The notes under the pieces were generated by a model, which was not told the DNA's origin, did no database searches, and saw nothing but the letters and a program-made list of their open reading frames with translations. 9,127 nt of DNA, taken from assembly GCA_030148625.1 (NCBI GenBank), contig JASBTC010000112.1, positions 1 to 9,127 of the forward strand. Reading direction: 5' to 3'. Position numbers and translations under genes: made by a program. The DNA is from Sphingobium sp. GTDB taxonomy: Bacteria; Pseudomonadota; Alphaproteobacteria; Sphingomonadales; Sphingomonadaceae. This document shows, one piece after another, positions 1 to 6,794 of this stretch (the first letter of the stretch is position 1; the number at the start of each line of letters is the position of its first letter).

Positions 1-7
1 ATTCATC

Positions 8-23
8 TATATCTTTAGATATA
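8..23. promoter_or_regulatory. AT-rich 7-2-7 inverted repeat, possible response-regulator operator
   Basis: TATATCT (8-14), spacer TT, AGATATA (17-23) form a perfect 7-bp inverted repeat with a 2-bp spacer. It lies in an AT-rich island about 55 nt before the first ATG of the kinase gene, in an otherwise GC-rich window. NarL-family regulators are known to bind inverted heptamers spaced 2 bp apart, and the left arm matches the Escherichia coli NarL heptamer TACYYMT at 5 of 7 positions. The downstream regulator belongs to that family, so an autoregulatory operator is a reasonable inference. It could instead be part of a promoter, or serve a gene to the left of the window. Confidence 0.35.
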
Positions 24-78
24 TATTCACCCATTACCGTGCCAGATTAGAACATAGCGCTCGATAGACTCGTGGCAT

Positions 79-1812
79 ATGATGCGAGTCCCGGGGGAAG
101 CGGGGAAAGGGGGCACCCGCGTGACGTGGCGCAGCAAATTGGAGTCCGGCAGGCAGCGGATCGCGACGGCACTGGGGCGCAGCCCGAGCCTGCCGGTCAC
201 GATCGCGCGACTGTGCGTTGCGATCGCCTGCTTCCTGGAATGCCGCTCGATCCATCCCGGCGGGCTTGCAGCCCTCGAAACCGAGTGCCTGTTCTTCGTC
301 GCCTATCTGGCATGGGCGATCGGCTGTCCGGCCATCGCCGCTCTGTCGTGGAAGACGAACATCCATGTCTGGCCGATGATCCTGGTCGGCGACGTGCTGC
401 TCTGCGGATTCATGATCGTCTATTTCGAACCCTATGTCCTGCCGGTCCTGCTGTTCGCGATCCTGGTACTCGCCGCCATCCAGGCCCGTTTCGGCGGCGT
501 ACTGGCGCTCCTGACCGGGATCACATTGGGCATCGCCTTCATCCTGCGCGGCGAGGCGGGAACGCCGATCTTCCCCACGCCGCAGCCGCATATGCCATTG
601 CCCAGCTTCAGCGCCGCCACCGTGATCCTGGCGGGCTTCGTCGCGCTCTCGCTCACCAGTGCCCGCGCCTATCGCAACACGATCCGAAGCTGGGGCGAGG
701 AATTGCTGATGGTGGGCAGCAATTTCCGGTCGCTGCCGGTGGATTATCTGCTCCAGCGTCTCAGCGACCTCTTCCGCGCCGAACGCGTCGGCTTCTTCTG
801 GAGCGAGTCCGACGACGAGCCCGTCAATCTTGCGGTCTACGATCAGAGCACGACCAACGGTGTCACCCATGTCGGGCGCACGACCGGCCGGCTGGTTCAT
901 ATCGAGGCGGTGGAAGGCGCATTTCTGTTCGATCATGATTCAAGCGCGCTGCTCAGCCGGGATGCCGGTGGCCATCCGCTGGTCGCCGAAGCGCCGGGGG
1001 TCACCGCGCAGATCGTGGAAGCGTTTTCCGCTGGCCGCGGCCGGAGTTTCCCGGTCCGCGCCGGTGAGCTCGTCGGGCGGATCTATGTGATCGGCCCATG
1101 CCCGATGTCGGAATCGGCACTGATCGAAACCGAACGTGCGGCGGAACTGACCGAAGGCGTGTTCGAACGCTATTTCTTCCTCAATGCCTGGCGCAACCGC
1201 GCCTTCGTCGATGCGCGCCACGCGCTGAGCCGCGATCTGCACGACAGCGTGCTGCAGACCCTGGCGGCGCTGCGGCTCCAGATCGCTTCGCTGATCGATG
1301 CGGGCGCGAACATCGCGACCGAGGAGCGCCGCGACAAGCTGGCCTTGCTCCAGGCAGTGATCGTCGAGGAACAGGCCCGGCTGCGCGACATATTGGACGA
1401 GAGCTATCGCGCATCGGAGCAGAAGGTCGAACTGGTCGACCAGCTGACCGCCTGCACCACCTATCTCTCGCGCCAATGGGGCGTCGAATGCCGGCTGCTG
1501 ACGCAATCGAGCAGCTTGCCCGTCGACAGCAACACGGCGGTCGAAGTCGAGTTCCTGGCGCGCGAAGCGGTGGCGAACGCGGTCCAGCATGCCGATGCGC
1601 GCAAGCTGACATTGGTCGTCGCGATCGACGAGGACACTTTGTTCCTGTCGCTGCGCAATGAAAACCGAAGGCGCGGCAGAGCGCCCGACACCTCAAGGAT
1701 CGCATCCCGATCGCTTTCGCGCCGACTGACGTCGCTCGGCGGCGTCGCCTATTCGGAAGAGGTGAATTCGGGCTCTCTGCTGGCGATCCGCATTCCACTA
1801 AGGCGAGGATAA
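79..1812 (+). CDS. Membrane sensor histidine kinase, NarX/HisKA_3 type
   Basis: This is the sensor half of a two-component system; it should phosphorylate the regulator encoded 2 nt downstream. Residues 41-195 hold about six hydrophobic helices (roughly 41-55, 68-90, 98-115, 118-136, 139-157, 178-195) with short loops, so there is no large periplasmic sensor domain. Residues 215-365 look like a GAF-type cytosolic domain. The HisKA_3 H-box is SRDLHDSVLQTL with phospho-acceptor His388, followed by an Arg/Glu-rich dimerisation helix. The HATPase N-box is EAVANAVQHA (496-505). Oddly, the G1 box reads RNENRR where DxGxG is expected, and the G2 glycines are replaced by SRSLSRR, although the final LGG and GSLLAIRIPL are kept. 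The start is uncertain: ATG 79 gives 577 residues, while GTG 121 has the better ribosome site. The stimulus is unknown. Confidence 0.9.
   Translation: MMRVPGEAGKGGTRVTWRSKLESGRQRIATALGRSPSLPVTIARLCVAIACFLECRSIHPGGLAALETECLFFVAYLAWAIGCPAIAALSWKTNIHVWPMILVGDVLLCGFMIVYFEPYVLPVLLFAILVLAAIQARFGGVLALLTGITLGIAFILRGEAGTPIFPTPQPHMPLPSFSAATVILAGFVALSLTSARAYRNTIRSWGEELLMVGSNFRSLPVDYLLQRLSDLFRAERVGFFWSESDDEPVNLAVYDQSTTNGVTHVGRTTGRLVHIEAVEGAFLFDHDSSALLSRDAGGHPLVAEAPGVTAQIVEAFSAGRGRSFPVRAGELVGRIYVIGPCPMSESALIETERAAELTEGVFERYFFLNAWRNRAFVDARHALSRDLHDSVLQTLAALRLQIASLIDAGANIATEERRDKLALLQAVIVEEQARLRDILDESYRASEQKVELVDQLTACTTYLSRQWGVECRLLTQSSSLPVDSNTAVEVEFLAREAVANAVQHADARKLTLVVAIDEDTLFLSLRNENRRRGRAPDTSRIASRSLSRRLTSLGGVAYSEEVNSGSLLAIRIPLRRG
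102..113 (+). promoter_or_regulatory. Shine-Dalgarno-like purine run before a possible GTG start
   Basis: The run GGGGAAAGGGGG ends 7 nt before an in-frame GTG at 121. No comparable purine run precedes the ATG pair at 79-84. It therefore favours translation of the sensor kinase from GTG 121, which would remove the first 14 residues (MMRVPGEAGKGGTR). The case is not decisive, because GTG is a weaker start and the run is only a partial match to AGGAGG. Confidence 0.35.
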
Positions 1813-1814
1813 TA

Positions 1815-2432
1815 ATGGCGAGGATATTGATCGCGGACGACCATCCGATCTTTCTGGATGGATTGGCGCATTTCCTGAGAAGCCATCAGCACGACGTGAT
1901 CTGCTGTTCTCGCTCCGCCAAGGATGCGATCCACAAGATCCAGAGCGAAACGCCGGACGTGCTGGTGCTCGACGTGACCATGAAGGATGGCGGCGGCCTT
2001 GCCATCCTGGCGGCGGTGAGGGAGGCGCAGAATACCGTGCCGGCGATCTTCCTGACCGTCGGGATCGCGCCGGAAAAGACCGTCGAGGCATTGAAGCTGG
2101 GCGTGAACGGGATCGTGCTGAAGGAAGGCGACCCGTTCGAGTTGCTCAACTGCATCGATGTGGTGCTGCGCGGCGAGACCTGGATCGATCCGCGCGTCAG
2201 TGAAAAAGCCCTGCTCTATTCGGTGATCAGCGGCGGCAAGGCTGCCAAGGACGGGGCACTGACCGAGCGCGAACGCGAAATCACGAGGCTGATCAGAACC
2301 GGCTTGCGCAACCGCGAGATCGCGCAGCGCTGCGGCCTGACCGAAGGCACGGTGAAGGTCCATCTCCACAGCATCTTCCAGAAGCTCGGCGTGAAATCGC
2401 GCGCCGAGCTGATCGTCAACACGATGGACTGA
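1815..2432 (+). CDS. NarL/FixJ-family (LuxR HTH) response regulator
   Basis: This is a 205-residue cytoplasmic DNA-binding response regulator, the usual length for the family. The receiver domain (about 1-118) has the acidic pair Asp8/Asp9, phospho-acceptor Asp53 in VLVLDVTM, Thr81 and Lys103 in IVLKEG. The aromatic switch position before VLK is Ile100 rather than Tyr or Phe. Residues 149-200 form the LuxR-type helix-turn-helix, starting LTEREREI and carrying the recognition segment EGTVKVHLHSIFQKLGV. It starts 2 nt after the kinase stop, with GAGG (1805-1808) 6 nt before the ATG, so the two genes are co-transcribed and are a cognate pair. Targets are unknown; the palindrome at 8-23 and the convergent Tad operon are candidates by position only. 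Confidence 0.95.
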   Translation: MARILIADDHPIFLDGLAHFLRSHQHDVICCSRSAKDAIHKIQSETPDVLVLDVTMKDGGGLAILAAVREAQNTVPAIFLTVGIAPEKTVEALKLGVNGIVLKEGDPFELLNCIDVVLRGETWIDPRVSEKALLYSVISGGKAAKDGALTEREREITRLIRTGLRNREIAQRCGLTEGTVKVHLHSIFQKLGVKSRAELIVNTMD

Positions 2433-2517
2433 CCAGAGGACGGATTGGCCTTCGGATTGGCGTCCTTCCGGAATAGATCATATCCAATCCCCTCCCGCTT
2501 GCGGGAGCGGGATATGC
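2433..2517. other. Intergenic gap between convergent genes, with repeated GGATTGG motif
   Basis: This 85-nt gap separates the regulator stop from the prepilin peptidase stop. CGGATTGG occurs twice as a direct repeat 12 nt apart (2441-2448, 2453-2460), and its inverse CCAATCC occurs at 2484-2490. GGACG (2438-2442) can pair with CGTCC (2461-2465), and TTCCGGAA (2466-2473) is a perfect palindrome. No coding capacity is apparent. The stretch probably holds 3' ends of both transcripts. Confidence 0.5.
2487..2513. terminator. Strong GC-rich hairpin between convergent genes
   Basis: ATCCC (2487-2491) plus CTCCCGC (2492-2498) pair with GCGGGAG (2501-2507) plus GGGAT (2509-2513). C2508 is a single bulge and TT is the apex, giving 12 complementary pairs on paper, though the closing pair would open to a CTTG loop. 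It lies 4 nt past the peptidase stop on the - strand and 54 nt past the regulator stop on the + strand. Neither side has a T-tract, so classical Rho-independent termination is unproven; it may act as a 3'-end stabiliser or be a dispersed palindromic element. Confidence 0.5.
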
Positions 2518-3042
2518 TCAATCCGGATGCATCGCCGACAGTTTGACCGGAGCCGGAGCCGGATTGGGCCCGTGCCAGGTCGCGCACAGCAGGGCGCCGG
2601 TCGCGATTGCCAGGCCATAGGGAATGGGGCCGCGCGGCCGAAGCGCGGGCGGACGTATGCCGCCATGCCTGGGCGCCGGGATCAGCCGCCGGGCAATGAG
2701 GAAGGCCAGCGCGAGCAGCCCGCCACCGATCGCCACATAGACGATCAAGGTGAGCCCGCCGGCGATGTCGAACCATAAGGCGATCGCAGCAAGCAGCTTC
2801 ACATCGCCCCCGCCCAGCCAGCCACGCGAGAAGAGCAGCGCGCCGCCAAGCAGCGTGACCGCGAAAACCAGCGCATTTTCCCAGACATCGAACTCGATGC
2901 CGACGCTCGCGAGCCAGGCGCCGAACAGCGCGACCACGGCGATGGGAAAGAGATTGGAGATCCGGAGTTGTGCGAGGTCCTGCAGCGCCGCGCAGACGAC
3001 CACGGCGTAGAACAGATAGAGGACCACCGTCGCCACGGTCAT
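2518..3042 (-). CDS. cpaA: Tad pilus prepilin peptidase CpaA/TadV (A24 family)
   Basis: This is an inner-membrane aspartic protease that removes the leader peptide from Flp-type prepilins and pseudopilins. The protein has 174 residues, the short single-domain form typical of CpaA/TadV, without the N-methylating domain of PilD. Both expected aspartates are visible: Asp22 in ALQDLAQLRISN, and Asp80 in the GxGD-type motif LGGGDVKLL. Hydrophobic segments lie at about 4-20, 33-48, 57-71, 83-113 (probably two helices) and 142-155. Its ATG overlaps the stop of the preceding TPR gene by 4 nt (ATGA), with AAGG 6 nt before the start. It is the last gene of the Tad run, followed by the hairpin at 2487-2513. 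In Caulobacter cpaA instead sits just after the pilin gene. Confidence 0.9.
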   Translation of the reverse strand: MTVATVVLYLFYAVVVCAALQDLAQLRISNLFPIAVVALFGAWLASVGIEFDVWENALVFAVTLLGGALLFSRGWLGGGDVKLLAAIALWFDIAGGLTLIVYVAIGGGLLALAFLIARRLIPAPRHGGIRPPALRPRGPIPYGLAIATGALLCATWHGPNPAPAPVKLSAMHPD

Positions 3043-3854
3043 GGCACGCCTTGGACAAGCGCGAGATTCGCCGCCGCGCGCACCGGATAGACGTCGGCGG
3101 CCGAGACCGCCGCACTCAGATACCGGACCGCATGCTGGGCGTTACCCACCAGGAACGCGGCATAGCCGGCATTGTTGACGCGATCCGCCCAGCGCGCGCT
3201 GCCCTTGTCGGGGATCTGCGCGATCAGGTCCTCGCCGGCCGCCGCGCGTGCGATGTCGAGATTGTTGGCGGCGCGCTCGTTCCGCGGCGCGAGCCGCACC
3301 GCTTCGCGCAGGATCGGCACCGCATCGGCGGGACGGCGCCTGAGGATCATCGAATAGCCCAGATTGTTGAGTACCCTGGCACGGTCGGTGGTTCCCGCCA
3401 GCGCCATGCGATAGGCCCGGTCGCTGTCCGCCCAACGCCCGGCGCGATCATATGCGATACCCAGCGCGTTCCATGCCCGCCACCTGTCCGGGCAGAGCCG
3501 CGTCGCGCTTTCCAGCGCGTCCTGGGCGCCCGCCGTCCGGCCGAGACGGAGCGCGACGATGCCGAACCCTTCATTCACGCGGCAATCGTCGGGCGTCTGG
3601 GTGCGCAACGCGCCGAAGGCGGTATGGGCGATCTCGTCATGCCGTTCGGCCAGCGCCAGTTCGGCGGTGAGCAGCGGCAGTGCCACGACCATCGCCGGCG
3701 CCGCTGGATCGGCGCGCACGATCATCGCGCGGGCCTGCGCCAGCCGCCCGCCCGCGATCGCCGCACCGATATCGGCCGGATCGATCGTTTCACCCGCATA
3801 TGCGCTGGTGGATATCATGATCGCCACCGCAGCGATGATCGTACCGAAGCGCAT
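3039..3854 (-). CDS. Secreted TadD-like tetratricopeptide-repeat protein
   Basis: This is a 271-residue periplasmic TPR protein. The N-terminus MRFGTIIAAVAIMISTSAYA is a clear Sec signal peptide with a probable signal peptidase I site AYA|GE after residue 20, and no lipobox cysteine. TPR-like helical pairs fill about residues 57-192, best seen at 91-124, 125-158 (WNALGIAYDRAGRWADSDRAY) and 159-192 (LNNLGYSMILRRRPADA). A further pair lies near 224-256. TPR proteins called TadD in Tad loci assist secretin or pilus assembly, and that is the likely job here. The start codon directly abuts the stop (TAG) of the upstream lipoprotein gene, and the stop overlaps cpaA, so the gene is an integral operon member. 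Which of the two adjacent TPR proteins is the true TadD equivalent cannot be decided from sequence alone. Confidence 0.85.
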   Translation of the reverse strand: MRFGTIIAAVAIMISTSAYAGETIDPADIGAAIAGGRLAQARAMIVRADPAAPAMVVALPLLTAELALAERHDEIAHTAFGALRTQTPDDCRVNEGFGIVALRLGRTAGAQDALESATRLCPDRWRAWNALGIAYDRAGRWADSDRAYRMALAGTTDRARVLNNLGYSMILRRRPADAVPILREAVRLAPRNERAANNLDIARAAAGEDLIAQIPDKGSARWADRVNNAGYAAFLVGNAQHAVRYLSAAVSAADVYPVRAAANLALVQGVP

Positions 3855-4823
3855 CTAAAGCCTGCGGTTTCCGCGCAACGTCTCGTCGAACCGCACCGCG
3901 TTGGCACCAAGGACGAGGATCATGCGGCCCGCCTGCGGCGAGGTATAGACCCGGACCTTGAACGGCAAGGCGGCCAGCACTTTCTTCGCGTCGCCGCGCA
4001 GCGCCGGCGGCGCGATCAGGCGGGATTGATCGACGCGCTGTGCATAGTCGCCGGTTTCGACCGCAGCCCAGCCCGATCGGAGCAGATGGCCGCGCATGCG
4101 CGCGGCCTGACCGCGACGACCGACCGCGTTCATCACCCGCAGCGGTGCAGGCATGCTCGCGGTCCGGATCGGTGCCTGCGCCACCGAATCCGTCGCCGAA
4201 CGTGCGGGGACCGGACCTATGACCGCGGACCGTGCGGGTGCCGGTCGTGCGGGTGCCGGCCGGCCATCGGTCACGAGCATTGTTTCCGCCATGGAGACGC
4301 GTTCGAGCCGGGCCGGAGCGGGCGGCGCCGGCACAGTGACGATGTCCATCGTCACCACCTGTCCACGGGCGATCGGCTCCGGCGACTTGGCCGGCCCGGA
4401 TGCTTCGGACGGCGGCGGCACGACGAATTCCCGGCGCAGAACATCGGCATCAGCGCGCCGATCCTGATGCTCCAGCGACAACGCCATATCCTCGCGAAGC
4501 GCCGGATCGCGCGGCGCGATCGCCAGTGCCAGTTCATGATAGCGCCCGCCGAGATCGAAGCGGCCGATCGCGTCATAGCTGGCAGCGAGGCCACGATAGG
4601 CCTGCACATCGTCGGGATTGGCGCGCAGCGCCTTGCGATACGCGTCGATCGCAAGCGCATGTTCGCCACGGCCGGCAAGCATACGCCCCTGGGCGAGCGG
4701 CGCGCCCTCCTCCGCGACGGGAAGCGGCCTGGCCTGAAGGCGCGGCGCCTCGCGTGCGCAACTCGTGCTGGCCAGCAGCATCAGGACGAGGATCGTTGAT
4801 CGTTTGGGCCGCCGCTGCATCAT
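3855..4823 (-). CDS. TPR and LytR_C domain probable lipoprotein of the Tad operon
   Basis: The protein has 322 residues from the ATG at 4823. The N-terminus MMQRRPKRSTILVLMLLAST leads to SCA, a hydrophobic signal ending at Cys22. It resembles a lipoprotein signal, but the -3 residue is Ser rather than Leu, so lipidation is probable, not certain. Residues 43-110 form two TPRs (including HALAIDAYRKALRANPDD and YRGLAASYDAIGRFD), with a partial third to about 134. A Pro/Ala-rich linker (135-227) follows, with PAPAR repeats. Residues 228-308 resemble a LytR_C domain (LRVMNAVGRRGQAARMRGHL, ending MILVLGANAV). The open frame extends upstream to 4913, but that part lies inside tadC. The start at 4823 is chosen for its ATGA overlap with the tadC stop and for a GGAGG site. 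The role is probably a periplasmic assembly or anchoring factor, equivalent to or alongside TadD. Confidence 0.85.
   Translation of the reverse strand: MMQRRPKRSTILVLMLLASTSCAREAPRLQARPLPVAEEGAPLAQGRMLAGRGEHALAIDAYRKALRANPDDVQAYRGLAASYDAIGRFDLGGRYHELALAIAPRDPALREDMALSLEHQDRRADADVLRREFVVPPPSEASGPAKSPEPIARGQVVTMDIVTVPAPPAPARLERVSMAETMLVTDGRPAPARPAPARSAVIGPVPARSATDSVAQAPIRTASMPAPLRVMNAVGRRGQAARMRGHLLRSGWAAVETGDYAQRVDQSRLIAPPALRGDAKKVLAALPFKVRVYTSPQAGRMILVLGANAVRFDETLRGNRRL
4201..4260 (-). repeat. 15-bp tandem repeat encoding PAPAR units in the linker
   Basis: CGTGCGGGTGCCGGT (4231-4245) is followed directly by CGTGCGGGTGCCGGC (4246-4260), 14 of 15 identical. A diverged copy lies at 4201-4215 (12 of 15). 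On the coding strand they give PAPAR, PAPAR and PVPAR in the Pro/Ala linker between the TPR and LytR_C domains. The unit is in frame (15 bp = 5 residues), so copy-number changes would lengthen or shorten the linker without a frameshift. Confidence 0.75.
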
Positions 4824-5791
4824 TGTCCTCCGCCCAGGGCCGGCAGCAACAGGCGCACCACGCGGATGCCGGCCGGAAGCATCAGCACGCCGATCATCAC
4901 CGGCAGCATGCAAACGACCAGCGGGATCGAGAGCAGCACCGGCAGGCGATGCGCCTTTTCCTCGGCCCGCATCCGCCGTTTCTCACGCATCTCCCCGGCA
5001 TAGATGCGCAGCGTCTGGCCGATGCTCGAGCCGAGCTTGTCGGACTGGATGATCAGCGTCGCAAAGGATCTGATCTCGTCGACCTTCACACTCTCCCCCA
5101 TTCGACGCAGCGCTTCTTCCCGGCTCTGCCCGGCGCGCAGCTGAAGCACGACTTCGCCCATCATCCGCGAGACCAAAGGATGCGAGATCGCCATTTCGCG
5201 ACCGACCCGATCGAACGCCGCTTCGACGCCCAGGCCGGCCTCGACGCAGACCAGCATCAGATCGAGCGCATCGGGGAAACCATTGACCAGTTCCTGCTGC
5301 CGCCGGTCGGCCTTGGCGGAAAGCCAGAGATTGGGGGCATAGAGGCCGAACAACGCCAGAGCCGCACCGAAAACATAGAGGTTCGTCAGCGACAGGGGGT
5401 GATCCGAAAGGAGCTGTGTCGCCAGGAAAGCGGCGGGCAGCAGCAATGTGGCGGCCATGCGAATCAAGGTGAACAGTCGAGGCGCCAGTGGTGACGAATA
5501 GCCCGCCGCGATCAGCTTGCCGCGCAACCCTTCATTGGTGTCCGCCAGCGAAATGCCGTTCTTCTCGATTGTTTCGACCAGCGCGGTCCAGGCGCTTCGG
5601 TTGGCATGGGTGCGCAGAGAGGCTCCGTGCTCACCGCTTCTGGCCAGCGGCTGGGTATCGGCGAGGCGACGCCGGACAACCGAGCGTGTCGCCATCATGT
5701 TGCTGACGAGCAGCACCAATATGGCGACCGACACGAAGACGACCGTCAGGAGGATGCCCCGCGAATTCGACAGGAAGGAAAGCTCGAACAT
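4820..5791 (-). CDS. tadC: Tad pilus inner-membrane platform protein TadC
   Basis: TadC is a polytopic inner-membrane protein that pairs with TadB as the platform on which the CpaF ATPase acts. It has 323 residues, normal for the family. Hydrophobic helices are at about 12-32, 105-125, 136-155 and 285-308. The T2SSF domain (about 172-300) begins GFPDALDLMLVCVEAGLGVE and includes RRMGESVKVDEIRSFATLI and SSIGQTLRIYAGEMREKRR, which are typical of TadC rather than TadB. The start is 4 nt after the tadB stop, with AAGG about 9 nt before the ATG. The stop overlaps the next gene by ATGA. Nothing looks damaged. Confidence 0.93.
   Translation of the reverse strand: MFELSFLSNSRGILLTVVFVSVAILVLLVSNMMATRSVVRRRLADTQPLARSGEHGASLRTHANRSAWTALVETIEKNGISLADTNEGLRGKLIAAGYSSPLAPRLFTLIRMAATLLLPAAFLATQLLSDHPLSLTNLYVFGAALALFGLYAPNLWLSAKADRRQQELVNGFPDALDLMLVCVEAGLGVEAAFDRVGREMAISHPLVSRMMGEVVLQLRAGQSREEALRRMGESVKVDEIRSFATLIIQSDKLGSSIGQTLRIYAGEMREKRRMRAEEKAHRLPVLLSIPLVVCMLPVMIGVLMLPAGIRVVRLLLPALGGGQ
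4827..4831 (-). promoter_or_regulatory. GGAGG ribosome-binding site that fixes the lipoprotein start
   Basis: On the - strand GGAGG stands 3 nt before ATG 4823 and 6 nt before the second ATG at 4820. It lies inside the last codons of tadC. It shows that translation starts at one of these tandem ATGs; the 6-nt spacing makes the second one equally or more plausible. It is the strongest Shine-Dalgarno match in the operon. Confidence 0.7.
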
Positions 5792-5795
5792 CGCG

Positions 5796-6794
5796 TCAAA
5801 CCTTCAGATCGATCATGCGACGGATCGAATAGGCGCCGATCGCATAGAGCAGGATGAGGCCGCTAAAGCCGATAATGAAGGCGGGGTCGGTGGCGACATC
5901 CAGATAGAAGCCCGGATTGACGAGAAACAGACCGACAAATGCCAGCACCGGCAGGCTGGTGAGGATGATCGCGGTCATCCGCCCTTCGGAACTCAGCGCA
6001 CGGACCTTCATCATCATGCTGGCGCGCTCGCGGATCACGCGTGACAGATTCTCCAATATCTCGGCCAGATTGCCGCCTGTTTCGCTCTGGACGGCCAGGC
6101 AGACGACGAACATGTGCATGTCCGCCATGTCCCAGCGGTCGGCCATGTTCTGCAAGGCATCGCGAAGGTCCGCGCCATAGGTGACTTCATCGACGACGAT
6201 GCCGAATTCGCTGCCGATCGGATCGGGCATTTCGGCGGTGAGCAGGTCGAGCGCAGCCGCGATCGGGTGACCAGCACGCAGGCCGCGGACAAACACGTCG
6301 AGCGCGGTCGGGAATTGTTCCTGGATGCGGCGGCGGCGGCGGTCACTGATCCGCGACAGGATCATCAGCGGCACGCCGAAGCCGGCGGCCAGGGCAAAGG
6401 TCGCGATCATCAGGAACGTGCCGGACGTCAACAGATAGCCGGCAAAACCGGCAAGTGCCGCGATCAGCACGAACAGCAGGATGACCGCGCCGATCATCAT
6501 CAGCAGCAGCCGGCGCGCGGGTATCGCGAGGCCCGCCCCGTGCAGCGTCCGTTCTATCCGGCGCAGGACAGTGCCGAGCGTGCCGGGAATGTTGAGCGTG
6601 TCGGAGGTGTCGCGGCGCAGACGGGACAGAATCTCCGATCGGTCGAAACCGCTGGCGATCATCGCCAGCCGCTTATTGACCCTCCGCTCCGTACCGCGGC
6701 GACTGCGCAGCCAGCTGATCGAACCCTCCACGGCGAGGATCGTCGCCGCGAAGAGCAGGATCAATGCGAGAATGCGAAGCGCGGTCGGGGTCAT
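5796..6794 (-). CDS. tadB: Tad pilus inner-membrane platform protein TadB
   Basis: TadB is the second T2SSF-family platform protein, expected to form a complex with TadC in the inner membrane. It has 332 residues. Hydrophobic helices are at about 6-26, 98-120, 123-146, 274-292 and 304-322, the last two forming the C-terminal pair common in TadB. The T2SSF domain (about 162-288) includes QFPTALDVFVRGLRAGHPIA, FVVCLAVQSETGGNLAEIL and NLSRVIRERASMMMKVRALS, the last two strongly TadB-like. The ATG overlaps the cpaF stop by 4 nt (6791-6794); no good Shine-Dalgarno sequence precedes it, so translation is probably coupled to cpaF. Confidence 0.94.
   Translation of the reverse strand: MTPTALRILALILLFAATILAVEGSISWLRSRRGTERRVNKRLAMIASGFDRSEILSRLRRDTSDTLNIPGTLGTVLRRIERTLHGAGLAIPARRLLLMMIGAVILLFVLIAALAGFAGYLLTSGTFLMIATFALAAGFGVPLMILSRISDRRRRRIQEQFPTALDVFVRGLRAGHPIAAALDLLTAEMPDPIGSEFGIVVDEVTYGADLRDALQNMADRWDMADMHMFVVCLAVQSETGGNLAEILENLSRVIRERASMMMKVRALSSEGRMTAIILTSLPVLAFVGLFLVNPGFYLDVATDPAFIIGFSGLILLYAIGAYSIRRMIDLKV

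Noticed and set aside
22..27. TATATT as a -10 box for the kinase operon
   Set aside because: No -35 element can be assessed because it would lie at or before the window edge, and AT-rich hexamers are expected by chance in this short island.
34..936. 300-codon open frame on the - strand
   Set aside because: It is antisense to the membrane region of the kinase; its composition is Asp/Arg/Gln-rich with no hydrophobic core or motif.
2216..3115. 299-codon open frame on the - strand overlapping cpaA
   Set aside because: It reads through cpaA in another frame and through the convergent regulator gene; the cpaA frame carries both catalytic aspartates.
2970..4799. 609-codon open frame on the + strand
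   Set aside because: It is antisense to three well-supported Tad operon genes, is rich in Arg/His/Gly with no domain-like pattern, and is an expected by-product of high GC content.
4824..4913. Upstream extension of the lipoprotein gene frame to 4913
   Set aside because: The extra 30 residues overlap tadC, are Arg/Gly-rich and would bury the signal peptide; the GGAGG site and ATGA overlap support the start at 4823.
4400..5494. 364-codon open frame on the + strand
   Set aside because: It is antisense to tadC and the lipoprotein gene, has low-complexity Gln/Arg/His composition, and shows no recognisable motif.
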